Below, piece by piece: positions 1 through 5,305 of a DNA stretch of 5,305 bases. The notes under the pieces are model-generated. The model was not told the origin of the DNA. It made no database searches and saw nothing but the letters and a program-made list of their open reading frames with translations. The stretch is from positions 1-5,305 of the forward strand of contig JAWXUE010000051.1 of the NCBI GenBank assembly GCA_044432925.1, written 5' to 3'. The translations under genes were made by a program, and so were the position numbers. Source of the stretch: JAWXUE01 sp044432925. GTDB lineage: Bacteria; Bacillota_I; Bacilli_A; Acholeplasmatales; Anaeroplasmataceae. The first letter of the stretch is position 1. Each line of letters starts with the position of its first letter.

Positions 1-115
1 GTTTATATAATAATGAATTAAATTCTAATAATATTTCACCTTCTGGTATAATTACTTCTTTTTTAAATGTAGAAAATCCATAATTAAGTAATTCTACTGT
101 TTCAGTATTACGTAG
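1..115. repeat. Terminal direct repeat, left copy
   Basis: These 115 bases are identical to the last 115 of the window. They lie wholly inside the carboxypeptidase fragment, whose frame stays open when the two ends are joined. The simplest reading is a circular molecule of 5190 bp written with its overlap. A real repeat of this carboxypeptidase segment at two chromosomal sites is the alternative. Confidence 0.95.
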
Positions 116-235
116 TAGACTTGTTGGGTAACCCATAACAACGCTTATTAGCCTCATATCGTCTTTTACCATTGTAGCTGATAAACAATAACCACCTGTA
201 GAGATATACCCTGTTTTGTGTTGTTTATGCGCAAG
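1..235 (-). pseudogene. D-Ala-D-Ala carboxypeptidase (peptidase S11), C-terminal fragment, upstream part
   Basis: The minus-strand frame is open from 235 down to the left edge and, on the circular reading, continues at 5190 to a stop at 4952-4954. The peptide contains HKTGYISTGGYCLSAT, then DDMRLISVVMGYP and VELLNYGF, which is the region around and after the conserved KTG box of DacA/DacF-type penicillin-binding proteins. These enzymes trim the terminal D-Ala from peptidoglycan stem peptides outside the membrane. The catalytic SxxK and SxN motifs, the signal peptide and any start codon are missing. Upstream of KTG the family-typical DG(x)KTG context is replaced by LAHKQH, and two codons earlier there is a TAA directly abutting the stop of the 98-aa gene in the same frame. 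This is therefore a 5'-truncated remnant, not a working enzyme. Family assignment is firm; the exact breakpoint, about 220-238, is an estimate. Confidence 0.85.
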
Positions 236-238
236 TTA

Positions 239-535
239 TTATATCTTTGGTTTATCAGATATTATACTTACTATTTCTGAATTCAAATGAGTTAAGTATT
301 CATCCGCAATCTCCCAAAACAAATCATTAGAAAAATCAACTTTATTTGTATTTAATTTAAATGAAAAACTTTCTGAGAAACTATTTTCCACAATAGCATA
401 AAATAATTTTTTCATCTCTTCTTGATTCTCATTAATCATATCAATAAAAAAAGATTTATCCTTAATTTTAAAAATCATTTTAATATCTTTATCATCCTTA
501 AATAAATCTACATTATATTCAATCATACCATCCAT
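239..535 (-). CDS. 98-aa unrecognised protein, companion of the PHP-ATPase
   Basis: I do not recognise the family. The protein is acidic, with no signal peptide, membrane segment or cysteine. It starts MDGMIEYNVDLFKDDKD, has a middle rich in Lys and Phe, and ends in a predicted helix with DLFWEIADEYLTHLNSEI. The start is supported by AGGAG at 542-546, six bases ahead of ATG 533-535. The ATG lies inside the last codons of the ATPase gene, whose TGA is at 519-521, so the two overlap by 17 bases and are probably translationally coupled. A second in-frame ATG three codons on is less well placed. Tight coupling suggests a partner, regulator or immunity subunit of the ATPase, but this rests on context alone. 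After its TAA a second TAA follows at once, and then the carboxypeptidase fragment in the same frame. No terminator is apparent on the 3' side. Confidence 0.8.
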   Translation of the reverse strand: MDGMIEYNVDLFKDDKDIKMIFKIKDKSFFIDMINENQEEMKKLFYAIVENSFSESFSFKLNTNKVDFSNDLFWEIADEYLTHLNSEIVSIISDKPKI

Positions 536-2675
536 ATATATCTCCTCTTTCTATAAACGCTTCTTTTCCACCTTCTAAACACTTAAGACAAGTATCTTTC
601 CAATCTAATACATTATTTTGATCAACAATATTAACAAGATTAGATGTAAACGGATTACCAATAAATGTCTTATTTTTTGGATAGTTATCTTCTCTATATA
701 CAGTTAGATATGGTAATGTTCTAACTGCTATATTAGCATCATGTGTGGATATAATTATTATTTTATTTTTAATACTTAATTCTCTTAATTTTTTTATTAT
801 TACTTCGTTAATATAATCATGACCAATACTCATTTCAGGTTCATCTAGTATATATACATCTGCTTCATTATGTAAAACTGAACTAATTATGAGTAATGAC
901 TGCTCTCCATTTGATGGGCTATGTGAATCATAATCTTTTGATGAATCACTATCAATAATGTCTAGTGTTTTTATTATTGATCTTTCTGCCCCAATAAAAT
1001 TAGATATATTTGATATATTATTCATATTACAGTGATTTGAGAAGTCAATTAAGCTAGCAGTAACATTCTTGTTAAATGAATTATTAATTACAATCTCAAT
1101 TTTATTTAAAAAATTTCTTAGCATTGTAAGTTTGTTTTGTCCCATTAGCACTTTATGATCTGGTGTCATTTCAAATGGATCGATGTCATACTTTAATCTT
1201 AAGTACACATTATTTAATTTATTATTATTTTTAATTACACCTATATGCTTATTTTCAAACTTTGATTTTTTCCTTAGAGCTTGTTTTATTTTAATACAAT
1301 TATTATTTAAATCTAGTAAACTTGTATAAAAATTAATTAGACCTGTAGACTGGGGTTTTAAATGGGTACCTTTCTTTTTTGTATACAACTCTTTAAATAC
1401 ATCGACAGAGTTATCGAGAAGAGAGATGCTTTTAAATTTAGAATATTCTTCAATAACTTTTTTCTTTGCATTTTTATACAACTCAACTAGAATTTCATTT
1501 AGTTGATTTTCCTGAGTGTTATTTAAAAAATTAGAAATAGTAATATTTTTAAATTTTTCTTTAATTAACAATAGTTCATTATATTCTTTTTTTATTTTTT
1601 CTAAATAAGAATTATTATTTGATGAAGACATTATAGAATTTGTGAATGCGTATTTACTTTTTACTTTTTCGCTTGATTTCCAATTTTTATATTTTAATAT
1701 TGATGTACATGGATGCTCTTTCCAATTTAAAATTTTATTTAATTCATTTCCCATATCACTATCATTAAATCTATTGAAATCCTTTGATTCAATAGTGAAA
1801 TCTATTAATTGTTTATACTTATCAGTTTTTGTGTTTGAATAATAACTTTTAACTGTTTTTCCTTTTTCAAGAAATAAGTTTTCTAAACTCTCTAAAATTT
1901 TTGTCTTCCCGGTACCTTTTCCACCAAAAAATATATTCAAATCTCTGTATATAGTCAAATCAAGAGTATCTAAAGAATTTTCAAAAGGTTTAATATTACA
2001 GTTCACTTCTTCTTTTTGTTCCAATATAGATTGAATTACAGCATTTTCTTTTCTAGTTAATAATTTAAATTGATCATACGATGAAATTTCCAACTTTAAC
2101 TCTGGTATTGATGATTTCGGATATTTATTCCAATCTCTTACATCGGATCCACATAAAGCATTTATATTATGTTTCATAAAAATACCAGCACTGATCAAGT
2201 TACTAGCTTCATAAAATAAAGGAATTTTACCATTCAATTTACTTTTCAATTTATCAAAATCTTCTTCTGAGAGATGAGGTGTTTTTCCTAAGTAATGGCA
2301 AACAAAGAAAGTATCTATCTTAGTAAATGAAGTTACTAATTGATCTATTGTAATTTTATATTCATCCTCATTCGATATTTTTAATTCTAAAATAATATCA
2401 TTAAATTTCTTCACGCTCGTAGGATTACATATTACAATACAATGACCTATTGAATTTTCTCCTTGTACATCTAACTCAATACCCGGCCATATCATAAATT
2501 CATCATTTATAAAATCATTATATTGTTCATAATCAAAATGATTATGATTTGTTATTGCTGCTATCTTGACATTAGCATTTGTCAAAACTTCTACAAACTT
2601 TTCTTTGCTTACATTCCTTGTCTCTGGATCTCCTGTTTTTATCTTTTTAGTATGAATATGTAAATCTATTCTCAA
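519..2675 (-). CDS. PHP-domain/ABC-type ATPase fusion, TrlF-like (718 aa)
   Basis: A two-part cytoplasmic enzyme. Residues about 1-200 are a PHP metal-dependent phosphoesterase domain with DLHIHT (H6, H8), TNHNHFD (H44, H46), GIELD (E67), GHC (H78), CHYLG (H127) and GSDVRDW (D178). Residues about 225-300 hold the ATPase N-lobe with Walker A GGKGTGKT (251-258). A long charged, mostly helical insert follows to about 570. The C-lobe has signature SNGEQ (588-592), Walker B YILDEP (608-613) and the switch His in STHD (H645). It ends with LEGGKEAFIERGDIY, a tail seen in related SMC/ABC-like ATPases. From memory, this PHP-plus-ATPase layout is annotated as TrlF family AAA-like ATPase. A nuclease or phosphatase gated by ATP, perhaps in phage defence, is inference. 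The start chosen is TTG 2673-2675, seven bases after AGGAGG; a TTG 21 bases further upstream is open but lies before that site. It is followed by the coupled 98-aa gene. The reading frame is intact, unlike most of its neighbours. Confidence 0.9.
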   Translation of the reverse strand: MRIDLHIHTKKIKTGDPETRNVSKEKFVEVLTNANVKIAAITNHNHFDYEQYNDFINDEFMIWPGIELDVQGENSIGHCIVICNPTSVKKFNDIILELKISNEDEYKITIDQLVTSFTKIDTFFVCHYLGKTPHLSEEDFDKLKSKLNGKIPLFYEASNLISAGIFMKHNINALCGSDVRDWNKYPKSSIPELKLEISSYDQFKLLTRKENAVIQSILEQKEEVNCNIKPFENSLDTLDLTIYRDLNIFFGGKGTGKTKILESLENLFLEKGKTVKSYYSNTKTDKYKQLIDFTIESKDFNRFNDSDMGNELNKILNWKEHPCTSILKYKNWKSSEKVKSKYAFTNSIMSSSNNNSYLEKIKKEYNELLLIKEKFKNITISNFLNNTQENQLNEILVELYKNAKKKVIEEYSKFKSISLLDNSVDVFKELYTKKKGTHLKPQSTGLINFYTSLLDLNNNCIKIKQALRKKSKFENKHIGVIKNNNKLNNVYLRLKYDIDPFEMTPDHKVLMGQNKLTMLRNFLNKIEIVINNSFNKNVTASLIDFSNHCNMNNISNISNFIGAERSIIKTLDIIDSDSSKDYDSHSPSNGEQSLLIISSVLHNEADVYILDEPEMSIGHDYINEVIIKKLRELSIKNKIIIISTHDANIAVRTLPYLTVYREDNYPKNKTFIGNPFTSNLVNIVDQNNVLDWKDTCLKCLEGGKEAFIERGDIYGWYD
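542..546 (-). promoter_or_regulatory. Ribosome binding site of the 98-aa gene
   Basis: AGGAG on the minus strand, six bases before ATG 533-535. It is embedded in the ATPase codons for Arg-Gly-Asp near the C-terminus. It decides the start of the small gene and shows it is translated separately and not just an overlapping open frame. Confidence 0.75.
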
Positions 2676-2682
2676 ATGAATC

Positions 2683-2688
2683 CCTCCT
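2683..2688 (-). promoter_or_regulatory. Ribosome binding site fixing the PHP-ATPase start
   Basis: AGGAGG on the minus strand, seven bases before TTG 2673-2675. It places the true start eight codons into the longest open frame, giving a protein that begins M-R-I-D-L-H-I-H with the first PHP motif at the very N-terminus, as is usual for PHP domains. Confidence 0.85.
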
Positions 2689-2700
2689 TTTATCAAATTA

Positions 2701-2726
2701 ATTATACCATTTTAAATAAAAGTCAA
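2701..2726 (-). promoter_or_regulatory. Extended -10 promoter of the PHP-ATPase operon
   Basis: On the minus strand TGGTATAAT (2701-2709) is a perfect extended -10 element. TTGACT (2721-2726) resembles a -35 but is only 14 bases away, so the TGn extension probably carries recognition. Transcription would start near 2694, giving a leader of about 20 bases that just includes the AGGAGG. The -35-like element overlaps the T-tract of the preceding terminator. I see no clear operator here. Confidence 0.65.
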
Positions 2727-2751
2727 AAAGCATTATTGTTCGACAAATGCT
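2724..2751 (-). terminator. Rho-independent terminator after the recombinase
   Basis: Read on the minus strand: AGCAT then TTGT (2743-2751), loop CGA, then ACAA, a two-base bulge and ATGCT (2729-2739), followed by five T (2724-2728). It lies 18 bases beyond the recombinase stop and ahead of the ATPase promoter, insulating the two transcription units. Confidence 0.6.
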
Positions 2752-2768
2752 AAAAAAGCACAATATTT

Positions 2769-4210
2769 TCATATCTCGTACTTATACTTTATCTTTATAT
2801 CATAATTCCCTCTACTAATTCTACTTATAACTACTCTATCTATACATAATCTTATTAAATCTATTTTATTAATATCTTTATACTTTATATTAGAAATAAA
2901 TTTATTAAACTTAATTTCTAATAAAGATACTTTAGATATATTATCTTTAATATCATTTAATATATTATTATATTCACTTATTTTATTATTTAATTCGTTA
3001 GTCTTTAACTCGAATTCTTCTTTACTTATTTCTCCTATAAAGCTTAACTCTAATAATTTTGAATATTCTAAATCTAATTTCTTTAATTGTTTTATTATAT
3101 CTTCTTTATTTAAAGTACTACTATTAGTAATATCACTTTTTAATATAGCTAAGAATCTACCTTTGTCTTGAATTATTATTTCAAGTGTTTTTACAACGTC
3201 TTGATATAATAATCGGGTTATAATATTTTCTTTTAGATAAATACCTTTACCTTCGTAAATATAGATATCTTTATCTTTAAGATATTTATATTTACATTTT
3301 TTATTATTTACATCATATAAAATATCTAATTTATTTTCTCTATATACTTTTACTCTTTTATTCTTACTATTAACTAAATTATATAATTCTTCTGATACTA
3401 TTTTCGGTTTAGAATTTCTTATAATTATTTCTTCTCCTGGTTTTGTTGATAGATTAATTATATGACCACAATATTCATAATCTTTTATAATATCACTTAT
3501 CATATATCATATATCTTTCCCACCTACGACTAATAGTTCCTCCAGGAGTATTTAAATTTAATACTTCACTTTGATATTGTGTTCTTGTTTTAATATGATC
3601 TTTATTTAGTATTTCAGCTACTTTTTAAGATGTATTATTAATTGATAAATTAAATATTTTCTCTACTATAGTTGGCGCATAAGGATCAATTATAACATTC
3701 TTATTTCCATCTATTAGATATCCATATTTAGGATAATAAGCATAGTCTATTTTATTAACTCTTTCTCTAACTGATCGTCTAAATTTACTTTTAATATCTT
3801 TATAGTAATAATCATTTAAGAAGTTTTTTTAATACTATAGATTCGTTATCTTTATAAGTTAACGAATCATAGTTATCAGATAAACTTATTAATCTTACAT
3901 TTAAACTAGGTAATACATTCTCACCTAAGTTCCCTACGAAATGAAGTCTCCTTCCTAATCTTGAAAAATCCTTTACTAACAACATTTTAAAGATATTCTT
4001 GTCGCATCTTCTAATAGTTCATTTAATCCATTTCTACTTGTTGATGCTCCACTTACTCCATCATCAATATAGACTTTTACTATATTAAAGTGATTCTTGT
4101 TAGTATACTCAGTTAATATATTAATTTGATTTTCTATACTTTTAAAATCTTTTTTTATATAATTTATCTTCAACACTCACTGATAATTTTACTTATATTG
4201 CTGTATTCAT
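2769..4210 (-). pseudogene. Large serine recombinase (Tn4451 TnpX-like), multiply disrupted
   Basis: Once frames are restored this is a recombinase of about 480 aa that would excise and integrate DNA through a serine-linked intermediate. Traces in order: ATG 4208-4210 and a KLS motif whose Ser codon (4181-4183) is the expected nucleophile; SIENQINILTEY; VYIDDGVSGA; LLVKDFSRLGR; SDNYDSL; YYYKDIKSKFRRSVRERV; the Recombinase domain with DPYAPTIVEKIF and KVAEILNK; then YCGHIIN and a coiled-coil C-terminus. Lesions: TAA 4193-4195 in place of the Tyr of YxRLS; one extra A in A7 (4150-4156); a frameshift near 3985-3988; another in A7 (3824-3830); TAA 3625-3627; and a 7-bp tandem duplication at 3499-3512. 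A zinc-ribbon CxxC pair is not visible; only one Cys remains in that stretch. The 244-codon frame 2769-3503 and the 66-codon frame 3976-4176 are pieces of this gene. The product is almost certainly inactive. Confidence 0.88.
3499..3512 (-). repeat. 7-bp tandem duplication breaking the recombinase frame
   Basis: ATATGAT occurs twice in direct succession on the minus strand. Deleting one unit joins WERYM directly to ISDIIKDYEYCGHI in one frame, the expected order at the end of the Recombinase domain. It is therefore a real insertion lesion in the pseudogene. Confidence 0.85.
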
Positions 4211-4230
4211 TTTATTGTACTACTTATAAT

Positions 4231-4260
4231 TTACCATTTACGAATTATCATAATTATGAT
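4231..4260 (+). promoter_or_regulatory. Candidate promoter of the toxin-antitoxin pair
   Basis: TTACCA (4231-4236) and TATGAT (4255-4260) are spaced by 18 bases and would start transcription near 4267, about 18 bases before the antitoxin start. A better-looking TATAAT at 4263-4268 would start inside the ribosome site, and one at 4225-4230 lacks a -35, so this choice is tentative. Confidence 0.35.
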
Positions 4261-4261
4261 A
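4246..4261. promoter_or_regulatory. Palindromic operator candidate for antitoxin autoregulation
   Basis: TATCATAATTATGATA is a perfect 16-bp palindrome overlapping the candidate -10. The half-site ATGATA recurs at 4267-4272, 11 bp further on, about one helical turn. Phd/YefM antitoxins usually repress their own operon by binding such sites as dimers; that this is the site is inference. It also lies in the divergent gap facing the recombinase remnant. Confidence 0.5.
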
Positions 4262-4272
4262 TTATAATGATA

Positions 4273-4280
4273 GAGGTGAT
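4273..4280 (+). promoter_or_regulatory. Ribosome binding site fixing the antitoxin start
   Basis: GAGGTGAT matches the 16S anti-Shine-Dalgarno complement and stands four bases before TTG 4285-4287. It favours this TTG over the in-frame ATG at 4267, which precedes the site. Confidence 0.7.
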
Positions 4281-4284
4281 TAAG

Positions 4285-4545
4285 TTGAATAATATTAGAC
4301 CAATTTCAGATTTAAGAAATAAATTTACTGAAATATCTAAAACTGTCCATGAGACAGGAGAACCAATATTCTTAACAAAAAATGGTTATGGTGATATGGT
4401 TGTTATGAGTATGGAAACATATAAAAATATGCAATTTGATATCGAAATTAGCACTAAATTAAGAGAGGTAGAGCGTGAATTAAAATCTAATTCAAAAAAA
4501 TATTCTTTAGAAGAACTTGATAAAAAATTTAGTGAATATTTATGA
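4285..4545 (+). CDS. Antitoxin, Phd/YefM family (86 aa)
   Basis: The N-terminal half, NNIRPISDLRNKFTEISK, then ETGEPIFLTKNGYGDMVV and SMETYKNM, is the standard Phd/YefM fold that binds DNA as a dimer. The C-terminal half, rich in Glu and Lys, should wrap the toxin. In the cytoplasm it would neutralise the RelE/ParE-type toxin and repress the shared promoter. The start TTG 4285 follows a good GAGGTGAT site and gives the normal family length; the frame is open further upstream, but that stretch is not family-like. The stop TGA overlaps the toxin start as ATGA (4542-4545), so the pair is translationally coupled. The antitoxin is intact while the toxin is frameshifted, which would leave an antitoxin with no full-length partner here. 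Confidence 0.92.
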   Translation: MNNIRPISDLRNKFTEISKTVHETGEPIFLTKNGYGDMVVMSMETYKNMQFDIEISTKLREVERELKSNSKKYSLEELDKKFSEYL

Positions 4546-4896
4546 AATATGTAATTAATTTACTTACTACTGCTTTTAAAGATTTAAATGATATCGAATT
4601 CTATTATAATGAGAAACTAAAGAACAAAGAAGCTTATGGTATTTTTTTATGAAAAATTTCGTTCTTCTATTTCATTACTAAGTTTCACTCCATATATGTA
4701 TAAAGAATATGATAGATATGAAGGTAATGTTCAATTTAGAATGTTAGTAATTAAAAAGTATTTAATATTTTATTATATAGATGAATCTAATAAAGAAGTT
4801 AACATAGCAAGAGTTATTTATAGTAAAAGAGAATACGATATGGAACTAACTAATACTAGTTTGCAAGAAGAGTCAATTGAATACAAAACAAAATAA
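4542..4896 (+). pseudogene. RelE/ParE-family toxin, frameshifted
   Basis: From ATG 4542-4544 the frame reads KYVINLLTTAFKDLNDIEFY through KEAYGIFL and then stops at TGA 4648-4650. Removing one T from the run of seven at 4642-4648 continues the protein as GIFYEKFRSSISLLSF, then PYMYKEYDRYEGNVQFRML, VIKKYLIFYYIDE and VNIARVIYSKREYDMEL to TAA 4894-4896, about 117 aa in all. This matches the RelE/ParE fold: an N-terminal helical pair, then a beta sheet with the conserved YLIFY and RVIYSKRE strands. Members cleave mRNA in the ribosome or poison gyrase; which applies cannot be told here. It is either a true inactivated toxin, one rescued by slippage at the T7 run, or a sequencing error. No strong ribosome site is seen, so expression relies on coupling to the antitoxin. 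Confidence 0.85.
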
Positions 4897-4921
4897 GAAA
4901 GCAGTTTTGCTTTCTTATTTT
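4890..4921. terminator. Bidirectional terminator between toxin and carboxypeptidase fragment
   Basis: A 14-bp perfect stem (4890-4903 with 4908-4921) has loop GTTT. The right arm runs TGCTTTCTTATTTTT on the plus strand, and the minus strand reads TTATTTTGTTTTG after the hairpin, so it can stop both converging units. The toxin stop TAA (4894-4896) lies within the left arm. Confidence 0.8.
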
Positions 4922-4951
4922 TCTATAACTACTTTATACATTTCAATTAAT

Positions 4952-5305
4952 CTAGCTTATCATTTTTTTAAATAGTACACCCATTAAATCAAATATATTT
5001 CTTTTTTCTACTTCTTCACTATATTCTATATCAAATATACCTAATTTTTTATTATCATAGTAAACAATTATCTGTGGAGTTTCATTATGATCATTACTAT
5101 ATATTAATTCATAAGTCATATCCAACAATTCATCATTTTTATTTTTTAATACTGAAATATTATTAGAATTAATTAATTTAAATATTGATGGTTTATATAA
5201 TAATGAATTAAATTCTAATAATATTTCACCTTCTGGTATAATTACTTCTTTTTTAAATGTAGAAAATCCATAATTAAGTAATTCTACTGTTTCAGTATTA
5301 CGTAG
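4952..5305 (-). pseudogene. D-Ala-D-Ala carboxypeptidase, C-terminal fragment, 3' part
   Basis: This is the downstream end of the fragment described at 1-235. 5191-5305 repeats 1-115, and the new part, 5190 to 4952, adds about 78 codons ending in TAG 4952-4954. It contains LLEFNSLLYKPSIFKLI across the join, then EYSEEVEKRNIFDLMGVLF, consistent with the beta-rich C-terminal domain of DacF-like enzymes and a short terminal helix that could touch the membrane. The natural stop seems to be present, since only 30 bases separate it from the bidirectional terminator. With the upstream part it makes about 157 codons without a start or the SxxK and SxN catalytic motifs. Confidence in the S11 assignment comes mainly from the KTG-side motifs. 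Confidence 0.75.
5191..5305. repeat. Terminal direct repeat, right copy
   Basis: Exact copy of 1-115. The carboxypeptidase reading frame enters this copy in the same phase as the left one, so joining the ends gives one continuous frame. This supports a 5190-bp circle or a head-to-tail tandem unit. Confidence 0.95.

Noticed and set aside
1642..1842. Plus-strand open frame of 66 codons
   Set aside because: It lies wholly opposite the helical insert of the ATPase, has no ribosome site, and its Phe/Leu-rich peptide is the usual complement of an AT-rich Lys/Asn-rich gene.
2673..2696. Earlier TTG start at 2694-2696 for the ATPase
   Set aside because: It lies upstream of the AGGAGG at 2683-2688 and practically at the predicted transcription start, so it could not use that ribosome site.
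4126..4284. Longer N-terminus for the antitoxin
   Set aside because: The extra 53 codons overlap the recombinase remnant and the operator, encode a Phe/Leu/Tyr-rich string, and precede the GAGGTGAT site that serves TTG 4285.
3824..4648. All frameshifts explained as homopolymer read errors
   Set aside because: Three lie in runs of seven A/T, but two nonsense substitutions and a 7-bp duplication are not of that kind, and runs of seven in the ATPase (1587-1593) and the 98-aa gene (446-452) are undisturbed. Error remains possible for the toxin alone.
4636..4896. Independent 86-aa protein starting at ATG 4636
   Set aside because: No ribosome site precedes it, and its sequence is the natural continuation of the frameshifted toxin that begins at 4542.
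1..5305. Plasmid or phage replication module, CRISPR array, tRNA or riboswitch
   Set aside because: No Rep, primase or helicase frame, iteron set, regularly spaced repeats, cloverleaf or long structured leader was found on reading both strands by eye; a weak origin in AT-rich DNA could still be missed.
1..5305. Mycoplasma-type genetic code (TGA = Trp)
   Set aside because: Low GC suggested it, but conserved Trp positions use TGG, and the ATPase, antitoxin and recombinase all end naturally at TGA.

Overview
The window is very AT-rich DNA with clostridial/erysipelotrichial-style genes: strong AGGAGG ribosome sites, TTG starts, Tn4451-type serine recombinase, and a sporulation-type D-Ala-D-Ala carboxypeptidase. 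TGA is used as a stop and TGG as Trp, so the standard bacterial code fits and a Mycoplasma code does not. A low-GC gut Firmicute is the best guess; the species cannot be read from the sequence.

The last 115 bases (5191-5305) are identical to the first 115 (1-115), and a reading frame runs uninterrupted through that join. The window therefore reads as a closed circle of 5190 bp, although a repeated stretch in a chromosome could give the same picture. No replication initiator or origin is visible.

Layout on the circle. (1) Minus strand, 2675 to 239: a two-gene operon of a 718-aa PHP-phosphoesterase/ABC-type ATPase fusion (TrlF-like) and a 98-aa unrecognised protein whose start overlaps the ATPase stop. 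It has its own extended -10 promoter just upstream. This is the intact core of the window and looks like a candidate defence or nucleic-acid-processing cassette. (2) Minus strand, 4210 to 2769: a large serine recombinase reduced to a pseudogene by two nonsense codons, three small indel frameshifts and a 7-bp tandem duplication. A terminator follows it. (3) Plus strand, 4285 to 4896: a Phd/YefM-type antitoxin and an overlapping RelE/ParE-type toxin; the toxin is frameshifted in a run of seven T. A palindrome upstream is a likely operator, and a bidirectional terminator follows. (4) Minus strand, 235 to 1 continuing across the join from 5190 to 4952: the C-terminal 157 codons of a D-Ala-D-Ala carboxypeptidase (peptidase S11), cut just before its KTG box and lacking its SxxK and SxN parts.

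Taken together this looks like accessory DNA: an intact ATPase operon surrounded by decayed mobility, addiction and host genes. The ATPase pair has probably been kept while its carrier eroded. That ordering of events is inference.
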